Made by a program: the position numbers and the translations under genes. From Fratercula arctica (lineage: Eukaryota; Chordata; Aves; Charadriiformes; Alcidae): a stretch of 64,000 bases of DNA. How positions within the stretch are numbered: the stretch's first letter is position 1; each line of letters opens with the position of its first letter. The notes under the pieces were generated by a model that saw nothing but the letters and a program-made list of their open reading frames with translations, did no database searches and had not been told where the DNA came from. The stretch covers positions 11,701,837-11,765,836 of the forward strand of contig CANTUZ010000014.1 of the NCBI GenBank assembly GCA_947846985.1. The letters are read 5' to 3'. Below, one piece after another: positions 39,213-50,200 of this stretch.

Positions 39213-41189
39213 TCAGGGGTTGGCCTGGGCCTCGTTGTACTGGCTCGTCCAGAACGTGGGGTCCTTCCCTTGGATCTGGGGGGGGAGAAAAATGGGGGAG
39301 GGGTATCAAATTGAGCCCCGCCCCCCCCCCCAAAACCCAGGGCTGCCCCCCAAAATGGCCTCACCTTGGCCACGAAGCGCAGCACGTCCCTCTTGGAGGT
39401 CTCCTTGGCTGCCCGCGGCCCCCACTGGTACTTGAATTCGGGGGGGTCTGTTAAGGGGATGGGGGTGATCTCTAGGTACCTGCATGGATTGGGGGGGGGG
39501 GGGGGGGGGGGGGGCGGAGGGGGGATGTGAGGTGATGAAACATCCCCCCCCGGCGCATTTTGGGGAACCCCAGGGGAGTGTGCGGCGCTCCCCAACCCTG
39601 TGACGGATCCCTTGAGTCGCCGGGTTTGGTGGGGGGGGCCGCATTTTTTAGGTTTTTTTTTCTCTGCGGTGCGGTATAAACAGCCCGGCCAAGGCTGGCG
39701 CCGGTGCTGCTCTGTGCACACCGGGGTCTGAAAAGTTGGGGGGGGGGAACCACCCCCCAAAACCCCCCCACCCCCAAACCACCCTCTTTCTCAACCCCCA
39801 TACCCCAAAAACCCCCTCTCCCACCCCAAACTCCAAACCCAAAACCCCCTCTCCCCACTCCAAAGACCCTCAAAACCCCCTCCCCCCCCCAAACACCCAC
39901 CTTAACCCCCAGCACCCCAAGCCCCCCCCCCACCAGACTCACTTCTGCCGCACAAACTCCTCCGTCACCAGCTTCTTGACATCCCCAAAGACCTCGTGTC
40001 GCTCCCTGAAGGTGGCGGGGGTTAACGAGGTGCAGCGGTAACGAGCCCTGTCCCCTCATTACATGTCACGTCCCCTCCCCATTCATATCCTACCCTGGTT
40101 GCAGCCGGAGCCGGCGAAGGAATTCCCAGATGGCACCTAGAAAACAGTGTATTAATGGGGGCGAGGGCACAATGGGGAAGTCGGGGTATGGGTTTTTTTT
40201 AGGGGGGGGCTCACCATCTTTAACTGAATTGCCCTTCATGAAGATGAAGCTGAGGATGATGATGAGGAGCCCCAGCTTGGCTGTCTGGTTGTCCCTGTGG
40301 CAGGCGGAGAGGGGTGTCACCCACCTGAACTGGGGGACTCTTATGGGGTCTGCCCACCCCCCCCCCCCCACTAAAATCCCCCAGAGGCCCCCCACCTGCG
40401 CATGTTCTCCCCCTCGGCACGGGGCAGGTCACTGGTGAGGATGTAGATGTGGTGTTTGGTGTCGATCTCCACCAGCTGCAGCCCAAAGACCTGCGGGAGG
40501 CGAAGGGTTAGCCTAGCAGGGAGTGTGTCCCCCCCAGAAAATACCCCCCCACCCCCTTCTTTACCTCCCCCCTCACCTGCTGCAGGATCCTGCCTGCCCG
40601 GTTGACAATCTCTGAGTAGACATCTTTATATTCCCGGATGACTTTCTTCAGGATATCTGTGGGAGAAAGGGAAGGGAATCGCCTAGATGTCGGGGCTCCC
40701 CTGGTTTTCGTGGGTCCCACACCTTTAGCAGGGAACTTCTCTAAACTCACCCGCCCTCTTGATAGGGATCTTCTTCTGGTCTTTCACAAGCAAGAACTGA
40801 ACCAGCTCACTCACCTGCAGGGTGGGGAAGGAGAAAAGGCCGAGAAATAAGTAGTAATAGAGGAGCTCAGTTACACCTCTCCAGGAGAGGGGTAGTAGAA
40901 GAGGGAGAAAAGAAGGTGGTCCTCACCCCACCTTCTGATTTACTTGATCCTGGGACCGCCTCTCCAGGTTCCTCTGCACCTGGCTGTGCGTCGGCGTCTG
41001 GGTCAAATTGAAATCTTCATCCCCATCATCTCCCTGCTGGGAAAAGACCAAGGGAGGTGCTGGACCCCACACGCAGAAAGGGAAAAGGGAAGAGAAAAGG
41101 GGCGAAAAGTGGGAGAGGGAAGGTGTGTGCGGGGGGCAGCCCCTTACCTGAGAGAAGCCCGACAGTCTACTCCGCTTCCTCTGGGACAT
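39213..41189 (-). CDS. NSMCE3: Single-copy MAGE-family protein (NSMCE3-like)
   Basis: MAGE homology domain protein; NSMCE3 is the MAGE subunit of the SMC5/6 complex, working with the NSMCE1 RING ligase in DNA repair. Ten exons in phase: 41189-41148, 41036-40932, 40814-40751, 40656-40577, 40490-40396, 40294-40215, 40136-40094, 40005-39943, 39479-39365, 39275-39213 (249 codons plus stop). The MAGE domain runs from [20 protein letters not shown] through [31 protein letters not shown] and WEFLRRL to [25 protein letters not shown] and FVAKIQGKDP. The N-terminal 50 residues are charged. It is closer to human NSMCE3 than to MAGE-A/B/D. Human NSMCE3 is intronless on chromosome 15, whereas this copy has nine introns and sits beside PFKFB1, where human has MAGED2 and TRO. 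Confidence 0.9.
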
Positions 41190-41389
41190 TTCTCACACCA
41201 GTTCTGAGGGAAAAAGAACCACCGGGAGGGCTGAAACCGCGACGAGGCCGCCCCCATCACCCTGCCCCGCATCCCCTGCTCACATTCCCCCCTTCAACCA
41301 GGCCACAGAATCCCTCCCCCCGGGGCCCGTTAAAACCACCCGCCCCCGTTACCCACTTCCCCCTCCGGCCGCGCCTGCGCGCCCTCCCC

Positions 41390-41610
41390 TTCTGCGCATG
41401 CGCCTGCGGCGGCCCCGCCCACCCCCTCAGTCAGCCCCGCCTCCCATTGGCCCGCGTCCCGCCCACCCTCCCCTCTTCGCGCCGCCATTGGGCCAGCGCC
41501 CGCGCCCGCCCCGCCCCCTCGCACGTGCGAAGGCTCCCCTCAGGTGGCGAAAAAAGGCGGGAAAAGCGCCCCCCACCCTTTTCCCCTCAGGGCCACAAAA
41601 TGGCGGCCGC
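41390..41610 (-). promoter_or_regulatory. MAGE gene promoter: NRF1, CCAAT and YY1 sites
   Basis: TGCGCATGCGC (perfect NRF1) at 41393-41403, ATTGG boxes near 41446 and 41487, and AAAATGGCGGC (YY1 consensus) at 41597-41607. The region is CpG-rich and non-repetitive and lies 200-420 bp upstream of the ATG at 41189. Confidence 0.65.
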
Positions 41611-42420
41611 GCCGCTTGACTTCAACCGTTCAAAACAAGATAAAAACACCCCAAAAGGACCCAAAGTAGCCGGTTTTACCAAAATACAGGTATTTAAAGC
41701 ACTTGTGCTGACCCCGCCCCTTGTAACGCACCGCCAGAGCCCTTCCCTCAGGGGGAAGAAGAGGTGACAAAATGGTGGCTGTGTCTGAGGGAGCTAACTC
41801 CCCTCAGCCGGGCCCTGGGAAATGGGGGGGGGGAAACCTGTGCCCCACAACCTCAGGGAGGATTTCACCACCCGCTTGCGCAGCCAAGCACGCCGTGGGG
41901 GGTAAGGCGAACAATTTAATAGGGATATTGTTCTTTTTGGGGGGCGCACAAGGGGTTTTGGGGAGCACTAGGTGCGGCGGTGGGGGTCTGGGGTGCTCTG
42001 CAGGTTTGGAGGGGGGCTTATTTGGTGTCAAGGGGGGGACATAGGGTGCCTTATAAGCGATGGGGAAGGTTAGGAGGTGGAAACAGGGTGCTCTAAATAA
42101 TGGGGGTGCACCCTCCTCTCTGACTGTCCCCCCCCAGCTGAGCCCCCCTTGATCCCAATTCTGGGGTTTACTGAGCCCTTTTTGGAGCTAAGTGTTGCCT
42201 CAGCTGAGTCAGATGGATAAACAGGATATCCCTTCCCCAATGCTGGGGGTCCTACATTCCCATTTCCGCCCCCCCCCCCACCCCCAAACTGATGATGATC
42301 TCCATGGGGATTTGGGGGACCCTCTCCATCCCCCCACAAGCCTCCATGATCCAACCTCCTGGTTGTAAGACACTCTCCCCCCCACCCCCCCAAAATCGCA
42401 TCTCCTGGACACACCACCCG
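41610..42420. other. Spacer between the MAGE gene and GNL3L
   Basis: Mostly unique sequence with no open frame similar to a known protein and no tandem array. The right end (42421-42500) is the AT-rich GNL3L 3' end. Confidence 0.5.
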
Positions 42421-42425
42421 TGTGT

Positions 42426-42431
42426 TTTATT
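42426..42431 (-). terminator. GNL3L poly(A) signal
   Basis: AATAAA on the - strand, 72 bp beyond the GNL3L stop, in an AT-rich 3' UTR. Confidence 0.8.
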
Positions 42432-42502
42432 TCAAAAAGGGCTTTTTTAAATTATTTTAACCATTTATCACTTAAAAAAATAATATAGTAAACGCCTTGT
42501 CC

Positions 42503-45500
42503 TCAGAACTGCATGGCCGCCTCCAGAGTCTCCGAAAGCTTCGTGGCGATTTTCTCTGCAGGATGGGGGGGGGAAATCAGGAGGATTTTGTCGGGGGGCA
42601 CAAGGAGGTTTTGGGGGGGGGGGTGTGTATCAGAGAGGTCTCAGGGGGTGGGGAAAAGGGGTTATTTTTGCTCACCCGCTCTTTTTTGCAGTTTTTTTCT
42701 CCTTTTGCTGGCAGCCCGTAGCCCCTGGCCCTGGAGCAGGGGGTCGAGGGTGGCCACCTCCTCCAAACGGGGGGCACGGGGTGCGACCCCCTCCCCGCAG
42801 CCCCCACCCGTCTTCACCCGGGGCTTCAGCTCCACCGTCACCGCGCCGAGCTGGGGAGGGATCAAAGATAAACCCATCACCCACCTCACCCCCTCCCCCA
42901 CCCAAAAAAATCCCATCCCTTAGCAAACCCCCAATTCCTTTCGCACCTCCAGGTCGCCCTCATCCTCCTCCATGGCTGTTTCTTCCTCCCCACCGGATTT
43001 TTCCTCTTCTTCCTCCGCCTCGGGGACAGACGGGGACAGCCCGATGCCCGTCACCGTCGGTGGTACAGCTTGGGGGTGCGTGTGACATGAGTTTTGGGGG
43101 GGATCAGGGTGCAAAAGAGGGGGGGGGGGATCTCCCCACTTCTCACCCGCCAACGCTTCGGCGTCCCCCCTCTCCAGCGCCTCCAGGTCCAGCGCCGGCC
43201 CCAGCGCTGTCAGGATTTGGGCCTCCAGCTGCTCCCCCCGTGTTTCGGGGGGGCGGGTGTAGTAGGAGATCTTCCCGCTGCGGTGGAAAAGAGGGGGCAG
43301 GGTGTGGGGAGACACCCCCCCCCCAACCCCCCAAAAATGGGTCACGGAGTGGGGAAAACCCTTCAGACCCAAAAAAAGTGGGTCAGGGTGTGGGGAGACC
43401 CCCCCCAGACACCCCCGAAAGGGTGTCAGGGAGTGGGGAGACCCCTCCCAGCTCCCCCAAAGGGGGCTAGGCTGTGGGGAGACCCCCCCAAAAGTGTGCC
43501 AGGGAGTGGGGAGTCCCTCTGAGCCCCCCCAAAACGGGTCAGCGAATAGGGAAACCCCCCCAAAAGTGGGTCAGAGTGTGGGGACAGCCCCCCAAAAGGG
43601 AGTCAGGGTGTGGGGAGACTCCCCAAAGCCCCCCAAAAAGGAGGCCAGGGAGTAGGGTGATCCCCCAAGTCCCCCCAAAAGTGGGGAGACCCCCCTCACC
43701 CCCCCCCCCCAAAAGTGGGTCAAGGAGTGGGAAGACACCCCCCCACCTCAGCCTCCCCTGAATGGATCAGGGAATAGGGAAACCCCCCAAAAGTGGGTCA
43801 GGGAGTAGCGAGACCCCCTCCAGCCCCCCCAAAAGTGGGTCAGGGAGTGGGGAGACCCACCCCAAAAGTATGTGGCCCCCCCCCCCCCCCCCAATCACCC
43901 ACCTGGTCCAGTCACGCAGCAGGGCCACGGCGGCGGCGTGGGGGTCCGGCAGCCCCCCAGGACGGAGCCGTCCCTGTCGCCGGGCCAGGTGGGACAGGAA
44001 CTGCCGGGGGTCGGCGCAGGGGGGCACCCCATAAAGCTCCCTCAGCTGGGGGGGAGATACACACACACGCAGCGGGTCTGTCACCCCCCTCCCGGGCTGT
44101 CGTCACCCCACAGCCCATGCCCCTCCCTTTGGGGCTGAAACGGGCTGGAAATGACAGAGGGGGCACCCCCAAAAACCTCCTGTTGCCATGGCAACGGGGA
44201 TGAGCTGAAGTGGTGGTGGGGGGTGTCCCCCGTATACCTCTGGTCCCCATAGCAACGGGGCAGAGACCCCTGATGGGGGGGTCACCAACACCCCCAATCA
44301 CCATGGCGACAGGCCCGTGCCCCCAAGGGGGGGGGAGTCCCCCCACCCACCTGCTCGGGGGGGCAGCGGCGCAGGATGGCGGCGGCGGGGCCCAGGGGGT
44401 CCCGCAGGCGCTGGGGGTCCAGGGCCCCCCTGAGGGGGGCGGCGGTGGGGGGGGTCCCCGTCTCCATGACGACGCCGGGACAGTCCAACAGCTGGATGTG
44501 GCGGTCCAGCTGCACCGCCTGGAGGCACCTAAAAGGGGGCGTGGCCAAGACAGGGGCGTGGCCTCATAACAGCTAATGAAGGGGCGTGGCCAACACAGGC
44601 CCCTCCCAGTGGGCGGGGCTTACCTGGTGACGCCGGGCGTCGCCCCCACCCCGCAGGCGCGGCTGCGTTTCAGGCTGTTAATGAGGCTGCTCTTGCCCAC
44701 ATTGGGGTACCCTGGGGAGGGGGGAATAATACAGTTAATCAGGGGTCCCCCAACCCTTCCCCCCCCCCGCCCAAGATACCCCCCACTTCACTCACCCACC
44801 ACGCCCACGGTGATGGTGGTTTTCACCTCCCCGGAGCGGCTGTAATTAGCCAGGACGCGGAGTAAACAGTCAGCACCCACGCAAGCACCCCCGGCCAGCA
44901 CCTCCTCCGGCGCCGTAGCCACTGGCAGCCGGCTCTGCTTCTGCAAAGGGGGGGTTCAGCAGGGTAAGGGGGGGGGTGTCCCTGCTGTCCCCACGGACTT
45001 TGTCACCCACCCCCTGCTTTTCCCCCCCCCTCCCCCTTCCAAGGACCCCACCAGGTTGCGGCTCTGCTGCTGCGTGCACGCCTTGAAGGCCACGGTGGGG
45101 AACTCGCCTCGCAGGTATTTCAGCCACGCCGCCACCACGTCCCGCGGCACCAGGTCTGGAGGGGTTGGGGGGGGGGGGGGGAAACACACAAAAAGGGGTG
45201 TCTCCTCATCGAGGAGCAGCCACCCCCCACCGTAAATCCTCCCCCCTCCTTAAATCCGCCCCCCCCAACACCCGTACCGATCTTATTGAGGACGAGCACC
45301 AGGCGCTGGCGGTGCCCGGCGCGCCGCACGGTGGCTTCCAACTGGGGGCTGCGACAGCCCTGGGGGTCGCGGGCATCCAACACCTCCAGCACCACGTCGG
45401 ACGCTGCCAAAACCTGCCAAAAGAGGGAGTTCAGAGCAGGGGGGGACCCCCCAACCCCCCCCCCCCCACCAGATCCCCCCCCCCAGGGCACTCACCTTGC

Positions 45501-46468
45501 GCAGCTCCTGCCCATAGTGCCGCAGCGAGGCTTCTTCTTGCGTGTCAGGCTGGCTCACCGCCACCTCCTACGCGACACCCCGCCTTATGGGGGGGGACCC
45601 CGATATTTGGGGGACCCCCCCCCCCCCCCCCCCTCGCCTTCCCCAGGGAGCCCCCCCCCCCCCACCTTACGCTCGAACTCCCGCTGCCGTCGCAGGGCGT
45701 CCCGCTGCAGCCCGGCCAAGCTCCGCCGCCCTCCCACCTCCTTCTCCCGGGCCTCCTCCCGTCGACGCTTTGCCTCCGCCGCCTGCGAGGAGGCAATGCG
45801 GGGGGAGGGTGGGGGTGTTCAAAACCTGGGGGGGGGGGGGGGGGCACCCCCGAATCCCCCCCCCCCCCCCCGCATCAAACTTTGATTTATTTACCCTTTT
45901 CTGCCTGTTTTCGTTCTGTTGCTGGATGCGGGCAGCGAAGCGGCCCAGCTGTGGCACCCCCGGGTCCTTCTTCCCCGCTGCCTTCGCCCGTTTTCCCTGC
46001 GGGGGGAGGGGGGGGGGGGGGCGACACACACCCCAAACACGGTATGGGGGGGTGGCACCCCAAAACCGGGTCGGTACTCCCTTCCCTTCGGGGTTTGGGG
46101 GTCAGATCCACCCCCCCAGGGAGTAAACCCCCCACCCCTGCGTTTTGGGAGTCGGTGACCCACCCCCCCAGCCTTTGAGGGGTCGCTAATTCCCCCCACG
46201 CCGCCGGGTTTTGGGGGTCGGTAATTCCCCCCCCCCCCCCCCCCCGCCCCGCTCCGTGTTTTGGGGGTCGGTAATTCCCGCCCCCCCCGGGCTTTTGGGG
46301 GTCGTTATTTCCCTTCCCCCTCCCTGGGCTCACCTGGATCCGCTTCTTCCGGGCGGCCTCCACTTGTCGCCCTGCGGGGTGGGGTCACAGGGTGAAGGCG
46401 GGGTCCTCACCCCCCCCCCCGGCACCCCAAAATCCCCCCCCCCCCCAGGACTCACGGGAGCGGGTCAT
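42503..46468 (-). CDS. GNL3L: Guanine nucleotide-binding protein-like 3-like
   Basis: Nucleolar, circularly permuted GTPase needed for ribosome biogenesis. Fifteen exons in phase: 46468-46456, 46371-46334, 45996-45895, 45782-45666, 45567-45496, 45413-45278, 45155-45052, 44940-44796, 44711-44624, 44528-44351, 44045-43903, 43277-43147, 43068-42947, 42850-42676, 42555-42503 (538 codons plus stop; human 582). A basic, coiled-coil N terminus ([12 protein letters not shown]) serves nucleolar targeting. G motifs come in permuted order: DARDPQG (G5-like), LNKIDLVPRDV (G4), [14 protein letters not shown] (G1), GATPGVT (G2), LLDCPGV (G3). An acidic stretch ([14 protein letters not shown]) and basic tail ([12 protein letters not shown]) follow. 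In human it flanks the same MAGED2/TRO/PFKFB1 block. Confidence 0.95.
43290..43870 (-). repeat. ~35-70-bp minisatellite, GNL3L intron
   Basis: Repeats of 'gtgtggggagacccccc' and 'aaaagtgggtcagggagt' between exons 44045-43903 and 43277-43147. Confidence 0.88.
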
Positions 46469-46585
46469 GGCTGCACCCCCCGACCGGGTCCTCACGCTGC
46501 TTCCGCCTCGCTGCCGCGTCACTTCCGGCGCGACGGGAAAGCGCCCGCCCCTTTTTCCCAGCAGCCCGTGCTCTAGTGCCGCACC

Positions 46586-46740
46586 CAATATGGCCGCCGC
46601 CCAACGGCCACGCACAAGATGGCGGCAGGCCGCGTGGGCTGCCACACTCAAGATGGCGGAGGCCGCACAGTGTGGTGTGTACGGTGCCACACTCAAGATG
46701 GCGGCCGCGCCCTGCCACCGCCACACCCGAGATGGCGCCT
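46586..46740 (-). promoter_or_regulatory. GNL3L upstream cluster of YY1-type ATGGCGG motifs
   Basis: CAAGATGGCGGC at 46615-46626, CAAGATGGCGG at 46649-46659, CAAGATGGCGGC at 46694-46705 and GAGATGGCGCC at about 46730-46740. The first three match the YY1 consensus AANATGGCGGC and are spaced 34-45 bp apart, 150-270 bp upstream of the GNL3L ATG. Confidence 0.75.
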
Positions 46741-46819
46741 CTCCTCCTCCCCCCCCTTCCCCCCCCCCCCCCCCCGACCCAAAAACGACCGGGACTGCCC
46801 TTACCAAGAGTGCACTTTT

Positions 46820-46825
46820 TTTATT
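46820..46825 (-). terminator. HUWE1 poly(A) signal
   Basis: AATAAA on the - strand about 450 bp beyond the HUWE1 stop. The 3' UTR between is a poly-A/CAAAA-rich stretch on the + strand (47040-47190). Confidence 0.65.
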
Positions 46826-47273
46826 CCTTTTTTTTTTTTTTTTTTAACTTTTTCTCTCAATTCTGGGGTGGGGGGGGAGGAGGAGGAGGGGGGCGGGGGG
46901 CGGTGCCGAACCTCCTCTTATATATAATTTAGGGAGCGGGGGGTGGGGGGGTGTCTGTTCCCCTCCCCACCCCAAATCCCCGCGCTCCCCCCCCACCTCC
47001 TGCCGCCGCCCCCCCCCCCCACCTTAAAAACCTCCATCAGAGCAAAAAAAAAACTGGGGGGGGGGGGGAACCAAACCAAAAAAAAAGACAAAAAAAAAAA
47101 AAAACCAAACCACCAAACCAAAAACCCCCAGAAAAAAACCAAACCCAAACCAAACCAAACAAAAAAAAAAAAAGCCAACGAAACCAAAAAATATATATAT
47201 ATATTTATAGAGCTCCTTTCGTGGGGGGGAGGGTGTTGGGGGGTGGGGTGGGGTGGGGGCGGGGTGCCCCCCC

Positions 47274-50200
47274 CTAGGCCAGCCCGAAGCCCTCGGAGCA
47301 CTCCTGGATGGCCAGGAGCAGCATGTGCCGCAGCTTCTCGTAGCTCTCGTAGGCCGGCAGGTCCAGCTGGTTGAAGCTGGGGGGGGACACACGTGTCACA
47401 GGGGGTGGCACCGTGGCACTGTCACACACACACACACACACACATACACACACACACCCCCCCAAGGGGGATGGACCTGGGTCTGTGGGACCTGGGGGGG
47501 GCGCCGCGCCTGTGTCTCCCCCCGACCCTGGTGCCACCTCAGCTCTGCATCCCCCTGTCCCCCAGTGCCACCTCACCTGTGTGTCCCCCCATGTCTCTGT
47601 CCCCATGTCCCCCAGTGCCACCTCACCTGTGTCCCCATCTCCCCCCTTGTGTGCCTTGTCCCCATCCCTGTGTCCCCCCAGTGCCACCTCCTGTGTGTCC
47701 TCGTGTCCCCTGTCCCCATCTCCATGTTCCCATGTCCCCCAGTGCCACCTCACCTGTATCTTCATGTCCCCTGTCCCCATCTCCATGTCCCCCTAGTGCC
47801 ACCTCACCCGTGTCCTCACATCCCGTCCCCATGTCCCCCAGTGCCACCTCCTGTGTGTCCTCGTGTCCCCTGTCCCCATCTCCATGTCCCCCCAGTGCCA
47901 CCTCACCTGTGTCTTCATGTCCCCTGTCCCCCCAGTGCCACCTCACCTGTGTCCCCATGTCCCCCAGTGCCACCTCCTGTGTGTCCTCATGTCCCGTCCC
48001 CATCTCCATGTCTCCCAGTGCCACCTCACCCGTGTCCTCATGTCCCCCAGTGCCACCTCACCCGTGTCCTCATGTCCCCTGTCCCCATCTCCATGTCCCT
48101 GTGTCCCCCCAGTGCCACCTCACCTGTGTCCCCATGTCCCCCAGTGCCACCTCACCCATGTCCTCATGTCCCCTGTCCCCATCTCCATGTCCCTGTGTCC
48201 CCCCAGTGCCACCTCACCTGTATCTTCATGTCCCCTGTCCCCATCTCCATGTCCCCATGTCCCCCCAAGTACCACCTCTCCCGTGTCTTCACGTCCCACG
48301 TCTTCATGTCCCCTGTCCCCGTGTCCCCCCAGCGCCACCTCACCCGTGTCCCCTGTCCCTCCCCGCCCCGTCCCCGCGGCCCGGTACCAGGTGTGGGCGG
48401 AGGGCAGGCGGTCGGTGGAGCGGTCGTCGCGGTGGATCTGGAATTTCTGGATCCCGTTCATCCCTTCCAGGGCGGCGAAACCCTGCAGCGGCACCTTGGA
48501 CGTCCCCGTCACGAACTGCAGGAACTTGGCCCGATCCGCTTGGTCGAAAGACCTCAACGCTCGCCAGAACCACTGGATCTGCGGTAGGACGCCCATCAGC
48601 CCCCCGAAACCCGCACAATTAGGGGGTTTTTTTTTGGGTTGGTTGGGGTTTTTTTGGGGGGAGGGGGAGGGGGCAAAAGCCCCACCTGGATGGAGTTGCC
48701 CTGGTATTTGTGGTACTCGGTGTTGGCCTTGAGGTCGTCGATGTCGATGGTGGGCAGCCCCGAGATGAGCAGCTCCAGCTCTTGCTCCGTGAAGATGGAG
48801 ATGAGGCGTTTGGGGATGATCTCGTAGAAACCCTCCAAAAAGGCCGCCAGCTGCTTCCGGATGGCGCCTGCGGGATTTTTTGAGGGGGGGGGGGGGGGGG
48901 GGTGTGTGTGTCACGAGGGGTGTTGGGGACAATTCCCCCCCCCCCCCGCCCCTGCCCCCCCAGGCGGCTCTCACCGGTCATGCGCATCTGGCAGACGAGG
49001 TGGACGTACTCCTTCTTGTTCTCCTCCGTCACCAGCACGTTGGCCCCGTTGGGCTTCAGGTCCCGCACCTCGCACACCCCGAACTCCTGCACCTGCGGGG
49101 GGGGGGACGGGGACAGGGGACAACACAACACGCGGGGTGTCACCGGGGCAGGGTGGGGGACACACACCTCTGGGACAGAGGGGACACCCCCGGGACAGAG
49201 GGGACAACCCTACAGCAGGGGGGACACCCCAAGGGCAGGGGGGGACAAGCCTGGGACAGAGGGGACACCCCCAGGAGAGAGGGGACAACCCAAGGGCGGG
49301 GGGGGGTGTGAGGGGACACCCCTGTGACACAGGGGACACCCCCAGAGCAAGGGGACACCCCCGGGCTGGAGGGAACACCCCCAGGGACTTGGGGACGCTC
49401 CTGGGGCAGGCAGGGTGGGGGGACACTCCTGAAGGAGGGGGGACACCCCTGGGAGAAAGGTGACATCCCTGGGACACAGGGGACACCCCAGGGACTTGGG
49501 GACACCCCCAGGGATTTGGGGACACCCCCAGGGACACAGGGGACACCCCTGGGGCAGGCAGGGTGGGGGGACAGTCCCAAAGGAGGGGAGACACCCCCGG
49601 GACACAGGGGACACCCCCGGGACAGAGGTGACACCCCAGAGCAGGACCTGCCCCAGGAGCAGCCCTGGGACACCCCTGGGGAGATTTGGGGCGCTGGGGG
49701 TGTCCCCTGGCAGCGGGGGGGAGGTGACATGGGGGGGGCGGGGAGGGGGGTGACACAGACCTCGGTGCTGAAGGTGAGGTCGTAGCCCAGGGTGGAGACG
49801 TCGTTCTCCAGCAGGTAGACCAGGCCCTGGTAGAAGTGGTAGTCCTCGCTCTCCATGTCCGTGTACCTGCGCCCCAAAAAAAAAGGGGGGGGTCAGCACC
49901 CCAAAAAGGGGGTCAGGACCCCAAAAAAGGGGGTTCTACAACCCCATGAAGGTGGTTCGACACCTCACTAGGAGGTTCAGCGCCCCAAAAAGGGTGTTCA
50001 GGACCCCGAAAAGGTGGTCAGGACCCCAAAAAAGGGAGTTCAGCACCCAAAAAAGGGGTACTACACCCCAAAAATAAGGTTCTACACCCCATGAAGGTGG
50101 TTCTACACCTCACTGGGAGGTTCAGTACCCCAAAAATGGGTGTCAGCACCCCAAAAAAGGGGGTTCAGCACCCAAAAAAGGGGGTCAGCACCACACCCGG

